Origin: Gordonibacter sp. 28C
GTDB lineage: Bacteria > Actinomycetota > Coriobacteriia > Coriobacteriales > Eggerthellaceae
Assembly: GCF_003339845.1 (NCBI RefSeq)
Contig: NZ_PPTR01000002.1
Location: 372,001 to 436,000, forward strand
DNA length: 64,000 bases
Direction of reading: 5' to 3'
Shown here: positions 32,552 through 39,211 of the stretch, piece by piece
Layout: each line of letters opens with the position of its first letter
Numbering within the stretch: position 1 is the stretch's first letter
Notes under the pieces: model-generated
What the model was told of the DNA's origin: nothing
The model's database searches: none
Seen by the model: the letters and a program-made list of their open reading frames with translations, nothing else
Translations under genes and position numbers: made by a program

Positions 32552-32745
32552 GCCGTTTCGTTCCCTTCCGTCGCATTCCCGTGTCGCAGCCCGAGCGCAA
32601 CACGCCGCCCTGGCGGCGGCGCGTTCGAAGTTTTTCTGGTTCGAGTATTCCGTAACGACCGGGCAACGGCAAGACGGCGCGCGCGAACAACACAACAGCG
32701 CCACGGTCTGACCGCAACGCATCGTGCGCGACGAAGGAGGGGCCG

Positions 32746-33300
32746 TCAGTCGTCGTCGAGGTCTTTCTCCAGCTTCGCAAGACGACGTTTCGCCAGGTGG
32801 TGATAGGCAAGCAGCACGAGGAACACCAAGAAGCCGGCTTGCAGCCCCATGAAAACGCCGATGACCGCGTCGTCGAGCGGGCGCATGCGATCGAAACCGA
32901 GCAGCTGGCACTGGGCGACGAAGCGCACCGCGGCGGTGAGCACGCCGACCGCCAGCCCCGCCAAAGCCGCACCGTTGAGGCAAGCACCTGTCGAAGACTC
33001 GCTCGGCCCGTCGAAATCGTCGATCCCCGTAAGCCCCCGGCGGTACAGCAAGAACGCGATGACGAGGAAGGCCGCGAAAAACAGCACGCGCACGAAGGGG
33101 TCGACGTACTCGTGCGCGTGCGCGCTGTCGACCAGCCCGTACACCCATTCCACCTGGGACTTCCAGTAACCGTAGTATTGGTAGACCATGAGCCCGACGG
33201 CCAGGATCCAGAACCCCACCTTGTAAATGCGGTCCGTCTCGGCCCGCACGCGCTCGTCCACCGGGCCGCCGAATGCTCGCAGGCTCTTCGTAAAACGCAT
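32746..33300 (-). CDS. Small multi-pass membrane protein paired with an XRE regulator (184 aa)
   Basis: Four hydrophobic segments (IYKVGFWILAVGLMVYQYYG, VRVLFFAAFLVIAFLLY, LAGLAVGVLTAAVRFVAQ and AGFLVFLVLLAYHHLA) and a charged C terminus. It starts 6 nt after the stop of the XRE regulator gene. Such XRE plus three- or four-helix membrane protein pairs are common, and the membrane protein often responds to envelope signals. No named family can be assigned with confidence. Confidence 0.72.
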   Translation of the reverse strand: MRFTKSLRAFGGPVDERVRAETDRIYKVGFWILAVGLMVYQYYGYWKSQVEWVYGLVDSAHAHEYVDPFVRVLFFAAFLVIAFLLYRRGLTGIDDFDGPSESSTGACLNGAALAGLAVGVLTAAVRFVAQCQLLGFDRMRPLDDAVIGVFMGLQAGFLVFLVLLAYHHLAKRRLAKLEKDLDDD

Positions 33301-33305
33301 GGCCC

Positions 33306-33611
33306 TCACCCCTCTTCCCAGAACAGGTCGTCGAGCGTTTTCCCCAACGCATGGCATATGGACAGGCACAGCTTGAGCGTGGGGTTGTAGCCGCCCGCCT
33401 CGATAAGGCCGACGGTCTGCCGCGTCGCCCCCACGATGGCGGCCAGCTCGGCTTGGGACAGGCCCGCTTCGACGCGCGCCACCTTCATGCGCAGGTTCTT
33501 GCCCGTGGCGGCCGAGGTTGCCGCCACGGCCGCTCCCGCGTCCGCCGCAGCACCGGCCGTTCGCCCCATGCCGCCGGAAGCCCCCCACGATGCTGCCTCC
33601 ACCTCAACCAC
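33306..33611 (-). CDS. XRE-family helix-turn-helix regulator
   Basis: The C-terminal 60 residues are a compact HTH: MKVARVEAGLSQAELAAIVG, then TRQTVGLIEAGGYNPTLKL and a helix ending LDDLFWEEG. This is the very short XRE class that represses or activates its own operon. The start is uncertain. A GTG at 33611 or 33602 near GGAAAGG gives 98-101 residues with an Ala-rich leader; the ATG at 33488 gives 60 residues but lacks a ribosome site. A near-consensus promoter lies 32 bp upstream (33643-33671). Confidence 0.8.
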   Translation of the reverse strand: MVEVEAASWGASGGMGRTAGAAADAGAAVAATSAATGKNLRMKVARVEAGLSQAELAAIVGATRQTVGLIEAGGYNPTLKLCLSICHALGKTLDDLFWEEG

Positions 33612-33642
33612 CCTTTCCGCAAGTATGCAAGTTCTTTGGCAA

Positions 33643-33671
33643 AATATACGATTTATCTAACATTATGTCAA
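33643..33671 (-). promoter_or_regulatory. Near-consensus promoter of the XRE/membrane-protein operon
   Basis: Minus strand TTGACA (33671-33666), exactly 17 bp, then TATATT (33648-33643). The surrounding 60 bp are unusually AT-rich for this genome. Confidence 0.82.
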
Positions 33672-33800
33672 ATATATATTGCATTTGGCACGCATAGGCA
33701 AGTTGAGACGGCAGCACCGTGCGATCCCCGCCGGATCTTCGTTCTTGGGCGGCACACGAGCGCGGGGTTGCGTTCGCAGACGATGTCGCAAGCGCGCCCC

Positions 33801-33970
33801 CGAAGTCACGATATTCACCGCTGTGAAGCGATTTCGACGCCTTGGAAAGCCTTCAGCGGTTCACCGGACGTCAACCCCGCGCGCCGCGCGGACATTTTCC
33901 CAGGTCGTGAAATGCGGGTGCGGCGATTATTGCGTCGCCGAGCTTCACAGCGGTGAATATTGTGACTTCG
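33801..33970. repeat. 170-bp element with 29-bp inverted-repeat ends
   Basis: Arms 33801-33829 (CGAAGTCACGATATTCACCG and on to CTGTGAAGC) and 33942-33970 are reverse complements with one mismatch. The interior includes partial copies of the arm motif (CAGCGGTTCACC near 33855). It is the longest-armed of three similar-sized elements in the window. Confidence 0.68.
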
Positions 33971-34113
33971 AGCGCCGTTCGCGTGCATGGTGCAAGCTCC
34001 TCGCCAAGGGTCGGCGAACGCACGCTCGTGGTAGTATGTGGCTGCGCGGATTGGCCGCAGCGCGCACAGCCCGCACGACCCGCCTTCCCGCCTCGAAACG
34101 AAAGGATCGACCG

Positions 34114-34800
34114 ATGGACTTCCCTCCACGCGCAGCTTGCGCGAGCGTTCGCCTTGCGACGCGCGACGATGCGGAAGCCCTGCGCGCGGTGTACGCGCCG
34201 TACGTCGAGACGCCCGTCACTTTCGACACTGCGGCGCCCTCCCCTGCGGAGTTCGCCGCCCGCATGGACAACGCGATGCCCACCCACCCGTGCCTCGTCC
34301 TCGAACAGGACGGGCGCGTCGTCGGGTTCGCGTACGCGCACGCCCAGGCAAGCCGAGCGGCTTATCGATGGAACGCGGAGTTGTCGGTGTATCTCGAGCA
34401 AGGCGCAACGGGCCGCGGCTGGGGACGCGTGCTGTACGACGCGCTGCTGAAGCTGCTGCGCGCGCAGGGCGTGAAAAGCGCCTACGGCCTGGTAACCGTG
34501 CCGAACGCGGCAAGCGAACGCCTGCACGAGGGCTTCGGGTTCCAACGTTGCTGGGTGCAGCCGCACGCCGGCTGGAAGACGGGTTCGTGGCACGACGTGG
34601 CCTGGTACGTGAAGGAGCTCGCCCCCTTCGACGACGACCCGGCAGATCCCGTCCCGTTCGACGAACTCGCCCGCACGCGCGCCGACCTGGTGCAGCAGGT
34701 CCTCGCAGACGCGAACGCCGCGCTCGGGCACCGGGTTGACAACGAGGGCGATCGCAACGCAGCCGCAGCGAACCCGGCCTTCGCAGAGAGGCGCCCTTAA
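34114..34800 (+). CDS. GNAT-family N-acetyltransferase (phosphinothricin acetyltransferase-like)
   Basis: A 228-residue protein. The first about 170 residues are a GNAT domain of the Pat/YncA branch: VRLATRDDAEALRAVYAPYV, TPVTFDTAAPS, GFAYAHAQASRAAYRWNAEL, the acetyl-CoA loop QGATGRGWGRVLYDALLKLL and GFGFQRCWVQPHAGWKTGSWHDV. Relatives acetylate small amino-group substrates such as methionine sulfone or phosphinothricin; the substrate here is unknown. A 50-residue C-terminal tail beyond the domain is unusual. Ribosome site AAAGGA lies 7 nt upstream. The WYL regulator gene begins 1 nt after the stop. Confidence 0.86.
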   Translation: MDFPPRAACASVRLATRDDAEALRAVYAPYVETPVTFDTAAPSPAEFAARMDNAMPTHPCLVLEQDGRVVGFAYAHAQASRAAYRWNAELSVYLEQGATGRGWGRVLYDALLKLLRAQGVKSAYGLVTVPNAASERLHEGFGFQRCWVQPHAGWKTGSWHDVAWYVKELAPFDDDPADPVPFDELARTRADLVQQVLADANAALGHRVDNEGDRNAAAANPAFAERRP

Positions 34801-34801
34801 C

Positions 34802-35728
34802 ATGCAGCCCCAACGCCTTTTCGAGATCGTCTACCTGCTCATGGACCGCGGCACCGCCACCACGGGCGAGCTGGCACGCAAACTGGAGGTGTCCGAGCGC
34901 ACGGTGCGCCGCGACGTGGACGCGCTGTCGGCCGCGGGCGTGCCGGTGTACATGACGCGCGGCAAGGGCGGCGGCGTGCACCTCATGGACGGCTATGTGC
35001 TGGACCGCTCGGTGCTGAGCGAGCGCGAGCAGGACGACATCATGGCCGCGCTCTCCGCGCTCAACCGCACCGGAGCCTCCGACGAGGCGAGCGACGAGAC
35101 GGCCGCACGGCTGGGACGCCTGTTCCAGCGCGAGAACGCGGACTGGCTGGACATGGACTTCTCGTTCTGGGGCGCGCCGCCGAACTACCGCGCCGCGTTC
35201 GACACCATTCGCGACGCCGTCATCGGCCGGCATCCGCTGTCGTTCGCGTACTTCGACGCCGCCGGCAACCGCACCGAGCGCACGGTGGAGCCCGCCCAGC
35301 TCATGTTCAAGGAATCGTCGTGGTATTTGCGCGCGTGGTGCCGCGAGCGAGACGCATGGCGCCTGTTCAAGCTGTTCCGCATCGATTGGGAGACGTTGGA
35401 GACGCTGCCGGAAACGTTTCAGGCGCACGAGCTGCCCGCGCTCGACGAGGGCGGGCACATGAGGGGCGCCGACCGGCTGGTCATGCGATTCGCCGCGCAG
35501 GCGGAGTCCCGCGTCCGGGAGGAGTTCGCGCCCGAGACGATCGAGCGCGAGGCCGACGGCAGCTGGCTCGTGACCCTTGCGTGCCACATCACCGAGCGCA
35601 CGCAATACTATCTGCTGTCGTTCGGGCCCCTGCTGGAAGTGATCGAGCCGCCCGACGTGCGTCGCTGGCTGCAAGAACAGGCCGAGGCCGTCGCGCGCAT
35701 CTATTCCCAAGCAACCCGGCCGACATAA
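34802..35728 (+). CDS. YafY/DeoR-type HTH regulator with WYL domain
   Basis: A 308-residue protein. The N-terminal HTH_11 helix-turn-helix (MQPQRLFEIVYLLMDRGTAT, VSERTVRRDVDALSAAGVPV) is followed by a glycine-rich wing and a WYL ligand-binding domain (KESSWYLRAWCRERDAWRLF) plus a C-terminal WCX-like region. WYL proteins are usually transcription regulators that sense nucleotides or nucleic acid. It is probably co-transcribed with the GNAT gene and may regulate it; no operator is evident. Confidence 0.87.
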   Translation: MQPQRLFEIVYLLMDRGTATTGELARKLEVSERTVRRDVDALSAAGVPVYMTRGKGGGVHLMDGYVLDRSVLSEREQDDIMAALSALNRTGASDEASDETAARLGRLFQRENADWLDMDFSFWGAPPNYRAAFDTIRDAVIGRHPLSFAYFDAAGNRTERTVEPAQLMFKESSWYLRAWCRERDAWRLFKLFRIDWETLETLPETFQAHELPALDEGGHMRGADRLVMRFAAQAESRVREEFAPETIEREADGSWLVTLACHITERTQYYLLSFGPLLEVIEPPDVRRWLQEQAEAVARIYSQATRPT

Positions 35729-35793
35729 GGCGAGCGCGCCCGAACGAGCTGCCGCTTTCCAGTCTCGCCCCCTCCGGAATCAAACACGAACCG

Positions 35794-36474
35794 CTACCCG
35801 AGCACCGCTTCGAGCAATTCCGCGGCCGCACGGTAGAACGGCTCGCGGGACTCGGCGGCGACCCCCTGCGCGAAACGAGGCATCCATGTGCGCGCGTGAT
35901 CTTCGAGGAAGCGGTCGTGCGCGCCGGCCCAACCGCCGTCAGGAGCTTCCACTCCTTCGGGGGCCTGCGCCATGCCGCCCGCGAGCATGCAGAGCCACTG
36001 CAGGAACTCCAGCTCGGTGGCCGCGTGGTCCAAAGGCTCGTTCGTGCCCTCGGGGCGCCCCAGGCCGCAGGAGCGCATGAAGCGCTCCACCTCCATGGAG
36101 TGCGGGTTCACGAACAGAAGTGCCTGCACCCCGTCGTCGGCCGCGCGCCACACGCCCTCGAAGGGCGGCACGAGGGGCTCGGGCGCGCCCACGAACAGGC
36201 GCGTGGCCTCGACGCGCAGCGCGTGCAAAAGCTCTTCGACTCCGCGTCCGTCAACATGCCCCAATTGGGCGCTGTCCCCCATGGGGACGCCCAACGCCTC
36301 TGCGACCTCGGTCGCCGCATCGGCCCACTCGCCGCCGGCCACGGCCTCGGCGAGGGTTCGATCGGGATAGCGGAACGAGAGCGCCAGCAGCTCGTAGGCG
36401 GCGGCGCGGACCTGCCACGCCGAGGCCTCGCTCGGCTTCGGCGCTTCGCCCGCCTTGCGCACCGTATCATTCAT
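35794..36474 (-). CDS. TorD/DmsD-family molybdoenzyme chaperone
   Basis: A 226-residue, helix-rich cytoplasmic protein, last gene of the molybdopterin oxidoreductase operon. Features are RAAAYELLALSFRYPDRTLA, the family EATRLFVGAPEPLVPPFEGV segment and a C-terminal HARTWMPRFAQGV, matching TorD-type proteins that bind the TAT signal peptide and the apo-molybdoenzyme until the cofactor is inserted. It overlaps the previous gene by 8 bp. Unusually, residues about 62-73 (GVPMGDSAQLGH) are encoded by a copy of the palindromic repeat family (36256-36290), which suggests in-frame acquisition of the repeat. Confidence 0.85.
   Translation of the reverse strand: MNDTVRKAGEAPKPSEASAWQVRAAAYELLALSFRYPDRTLAEAVAGGEWADAATEVAEALGVPMGDSAQLGHVDGRGVEELLHALRVEATRLFVGAPEPLVPPFEGVWRAADDGVQALLFVNPHSMEVERFMRSCGLGRPEGTNEPLDHAATELEFLQWLCMLAGGMAQAPEGVEAPDGGWAGAHDRFLEDHARTWMPRFAQGVAAESREPFYRAAAELLEAVLG
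36256..36290. repeat. Palindromic repeat family, copy 4, inside a coding sequence
   Basis: ATGCCCCAATTGGGCGCTGT followed by CCCCCATGGGGACGC aligns along 35 bp with the intergenic palindrome at 8425-8459. It lies within the torD-like gene and is translated on the minus strand as part of that protein. Confidence 0.62.
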
Positions 36475-36922
36475 CGTGCGTGTCCCTCCCCTTCTTGATC
36501 AAGCCGATAATCCACTTCCCATGCACGACCACGTGCAAAAGCAACAGCGCCAAGAGCACCTTGGCCGCGATGGAGTGCAACGGGTCCCAGAAGAAGTACC
36601 CTTCGGCGTACAGCCCCATCGCCGGCAGCACCGCGCCCGAAACGCACAGGCCCGACACCGTGACCACGGCAAACGCCATGAGGATCAACGCGTCGAGCAC
36701 GAGGTTGCCGCGCGCGCCCCAAGAGGCGCATCTGAACCCGGAAACCGCCGAGCCGACCCAGTCGACATGCGCGACGCAATGAACCAGGAACACCAGAAGG
36801 AGGCCGAGCCCCAGCCATTCGTGAGCGCCGATCCCCGTGAGGGCGGGATTGGCGACGACCAGGTACACGGCCAGCGCGACCGCGTCGATCGCAAGATTCT
36901 TCCTTACCTCCACGGCAACCAC
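36467..36922 (-). CDS. DUF4405-like four-helix membrane protein, possible cytochrome b
   Basis: A 151-residue integral membrane protein with four hydrophobic helices. Paired histidines lie at helix positions suitable for b-type haem: HEWLG and VHCVAHVDW in the second helix region, HSIAAKVLLALLLLHVVVHG in the fourth. This matches DUF4405-type proteins. Next to a CX4CX4CH protein and a NrfD anchor it may carry electrons across the membrane to the molybdoenzyme. The start is GTG 36922 or GTG 36913; AGGTGG lies 5 nt before the latter. The stop of the preceding gene abuts it. Confidence 0.72.
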   Translation of the reverse strand: MVAVEVRKNLAIDAVALAVYLVVANPALTGIGAHEWLGLGLLLVFLVHCVAHVDWVGSAVSGFRCASWGARGNLVLDALILMAFAVVTVSGLCVSGAVLPAMGLYAEGYFFWDPLHSIAAKVLLALLLLHVVVHGKWIIGLIKKGRDTHDE

Positions 36923-37276
36923 CTAGAGCTTTCTCACCAGGAGCACAAGGCCCACCACAAGGGCCACCGGCGCGAGTATCCACAGGTTCAGGCTCGCGTC
37001 GCTCGGCTGGTAATAGCGCGTGGCGAGCGTGTCCCACCCGTGGCAGTCGACGCTCGAGCACGTCGACTTCGGACAGGCCATCTCGTGCACGCCGTCGGGC
37101 TCGGGCACGTCGTCGAAGCCGTGGCACGCGCCCGAAGCGCAGCGGGTGGCCGGACACGCGGAGTCGGCCCGGATCGGCTGCGGGGCGCCCACCGAAGGGT
37201 CGGCGAGCAGGCCCGCACCGAACACGGCGGCTCCCGCCAGGGCGAACGCCAGCAACGTTATGACAGTCTTTCGCAT
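36923..37276 (-). CDS. Small membrane-anchored protein with two CP-x3-C-x4-CHG motifs (possible cytochrome c)
   Basis: A 117-residue protein: an N-terminal signal or anchor helix (1-25), an external domain and a C-terminal membrane helix (about 97-114). The external part contains a duplicated motif, Cys41-x4-Cys46-x4-Cys51-His52 and Cys68-x4-Cys73-x4-Cys78-His79, each followed by Gly and an aromatic. CX4CH is a known, rarer haem c attachment form, so a dihaem cytochrome is plausible; a disulfide or metal-binding domain is the alternative. It lies between NrfD and DUF4405-like genes, which favours an electron-transfer role. I do not recognise a named family. Confidence 0.68.
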   Translation of the reverse strand: MRKTVITLLAFALAGAAVFGAGLLADPSVGAPQPIRADSACPATRCASGACHGFDDVPEPDGVHEMACPKSTCSSVDCHGWDTLATRYYQPSDASLNLWILAPVALVVGLVLLVRKL

Positions 37277-37336
37277 GCTCGCAACCTTCTATCGGGCGGG
37301 AGGCGGCCGGCGGAACCGAACGCCTCCGCAGACCGT

Positions 37337-38563
37337 TTAATGCGAACGCTCAGTGGGCTTGAGGGGCAGGTACTTGAAGCCCAGCAGCAGAAGCAGCACC
37401 CCGAGGCCGAACACGCCCAGCACCACGCCGAACTCGATGGGAGTGGGCCAGTACACCATGCCTTGGTAGGCGCTTGCCAACGTACCGGAGGTGTCCGTCA
37501 CCGTGTACGACGTCATGGCTCCCGGATAGTCGAGGTTCGGCAGCTGGAACCCGCCCACGAGCAGCTGCACGCGCTTGCAGAAGATGCCCGCGATGGCCAG
37601 GAGCGCGCCGACGACGATCAGCGGGTTGGTGCGCAGCCTGGGAACGAAGGCGATGACGGCCGTGATGGCGCACCCGACGACCTCGATCCAGAAGAACGGG
37701 GCGAGCGGCCCGGCTACGAGCATGTTCACCACCTCGGTTCCCGACCCGCCCGGGAAGGCGGAGGTGAGCAGGTCGCAGGCGAAGAAGTACAGGTCGACGC
37801 ACACGAACGCGCCCAGCAGCTTCACCATCTTGACCACGTTCTCCTGGGCGAGCTCCATGTACCCGGCGCGGCGCAGGGCGATGATGACGACGAGCACCAG
37901 CGCCACGCCGCACACGAGCGCCGAGGACACGAACCACGGGGCCAGAAGCGCCGTGTGCCAGAACTCGTGGGCCTGCTGCAAGCCGAAGATCCAGGCCGTC
38001 ACCGAGTGCACGAGCACGGCGGTGACGAGCGCGATGACCGAGATCACGCGCAGGGCCTTCTCGGATCCCTTGCCGTTTTCGAAGCGGACGGTCGCCCACA
38101 GGTAGACGATCGACAGGATGAGGTACGTGGACAACACGATGATGTCCCACATGAGGGGCGACCCCAGGTTGGAGTAGGCGAACAGCTCCCAGAGGCGCAG
38201 CGGCTGCCCCAGGTCGATGACCACGAACCCGATGGCGAGCACCGTGCAGCAGATGGAAGTCCACACGGCCACCTTGCTGATGCCGCCGAACCCCTTCATG
38301 CCGAAGGCGCGCGGCACCGACGAGATGATGAGGCCGCCGGCCGACAGGCCCACGAGGAACATGAAGCTGGTGATGTAGAGCCCCCACGAGTCGAGGTTGC
38401 GCATGCCGGTCTGCACGAGGCCGCCGGAGAGCTGCACGCCCCATAGCACGAGGCCGATCACGGTCACGACGGCAGCAACGATGATGCCGATGTTGATTCC
38501 CCTACCTCCGAATTTGGCAGCAGGAGCCTTGGCGGCTTGCGCCGCCTGAGCGTTCTCAGACAT
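37337..38563 (-). CDS. NrfD/PsrC-family membrane anchor subunit
   Basis: A 408-residue polytopic protein with about ten membrane helices. It has the NrfD-type first half (NLDSWGLYITSFMFLVGLSAGG, VVIDLGQPLRLWELF) and no bound-cofactor motifs. NrfD subunits accept electrons from quinol (or return them) and hand them to the adjacent iron-sulfur subunit. The start has AAAAGGAGAA upstream. It is third in the molybdopterin operon, 18 bp after the ferredoxin-subunit gene. Confidence 0.9.
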   Translation of the reverse strand: MSENAQAAQAAKAPAAKFGGRGINIGIIVAAVVTVIGLVLWGVQLSGGLVQTGMRNLDSWGLYITSFMFLVGLSAGGLIISSVPRAFGMKGFGGISKVAVWTSICCTVLAIGFVVIDLGQPLRLWELFAYSNLGSPLMWDIIVLSTYLILSIVYLWATVRFENGKGSEKALRVISVIALVTAVLVHSVTAWIFGLQQAHEFWHTALLAPWFVSSALVCGVALVLVVIIALRRAGYMELAQENVVKMVKLLGAFVCVDLYFFACDLLTSAFPGGSGTEVVNMLVAGPLAPFFWIEVVGCAITAVIAFVPRLRTNPLIVVGALLAIAGIFCKRVQLLVGGFQLPNLDYPGAMTSYTVTDTSGTLASAYQGMVYWPTPIEFGVVLGVFGLGVLLLLLGFKYLPLKPTERSH

Positions 38564-38581
38564 GTTGTTCTCCTTTTCTGC

Positions 38582-39202
38582 TTAGACGAGATAGTGAACG
38601 GAGGGGTTGGTGCCCATTTCGGGGAGGAGCTGCATGCTCTCGCGATCACGGACGAGCTTCGACACCTCCGAGTCGGGATCGTCGAAATCGCCGAAGAAAC
38701 GGGCGCGGCCCGCGCAGGCCTCAACGCATTTCGGCTTCTGCCCCTTCGCGATGCGGCCGACGCAGAGCGTGCACTTCTCGACCGTGTGCTTCTGGTGCGC
38801 GGGGCTCTCCTCCTCGCCGATGCTGAAGCCTACGGCGAACTTCGGCTCCTCCCAGTTGAACGAGCGTACGCCCGTGTAGGGGCAGGCCGACATGCACATG
38901 CGGCAGCCGATGCACTTGTCGTAGTCCTGGCGCACGATGCCGGTGTCCTTGTCCTTGAACGTGGCCCCCACCGGGCACACCTTCACGCAAGCGGGGTTCG
39001 CACAATGCTGGCAGGCGACGGGGAGATGGTGGATCTCCGCGTTCGGATAGCTGCCGCGAGCCGTGTCAATCTGCTCGCCTCCGACGGTGAGGACGCGGTT
39101 CCACCACGTGCCGGCCGGCAGGTTGTTGGCAAGCTTGCAGGCCGTCGAGCACGTCTGGCAGCCCATGCACTTCTTCAGATCGATAACCATTCCATACTGC
39201 AT
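38582..39202 (-). CDS. DmsB/PsrB-like four-cluster ferredoxin subunit
   Basis: A 206-residue protein with four cysteine groups: CMGCQTCSTACK, CQHCANPACVKVCP, CIGCRMCMSACP and CTLCVGRI with CVEACAGRAR. This is the standard [4Fe-4S] electron-transfer subunit that bridges NrfD and the molybdenum subunit. It lacks its own signal peptide, so it is probably exported with the TAT-bearing catalytic subunit. It starts 9 bp after the catalytic gene. Confidence 0.92.
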   Translation of the reverse strand: MQYGMVIDLKKCMGCQTCSTACKLANNLPAGTWWNRVLTVGGEQIDTARGSYPNAEIHHLPVACQHCANPACVKVCPVGATFKDKDTGIVRQDYDKCIGCRMCMSACPYTGVRSFNWEEPKFAVGFSIGEEESPAHQKHTVEKCTLCVGRIAKGQKPKCVEACAGRARFFGDFDDPDSEVSKLVRDRESMQLLPEMGTNPSVHYLV

Positions 39203-39211
39203 GATTCACTC

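Larger units (their letters stand above)
33612..34113. other. Divergent intergenic region with promoter and inverted-repeat element
   Basis: This 502-bp stretch separates the XRE operon (minus) from the GNAT gene (plus). It holds the minus-strand promoter at 33643-33671, an AT-rich patch to about 33690 and the element at 33801-33970. No coding sequence is supported. Confidence 0.55.
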
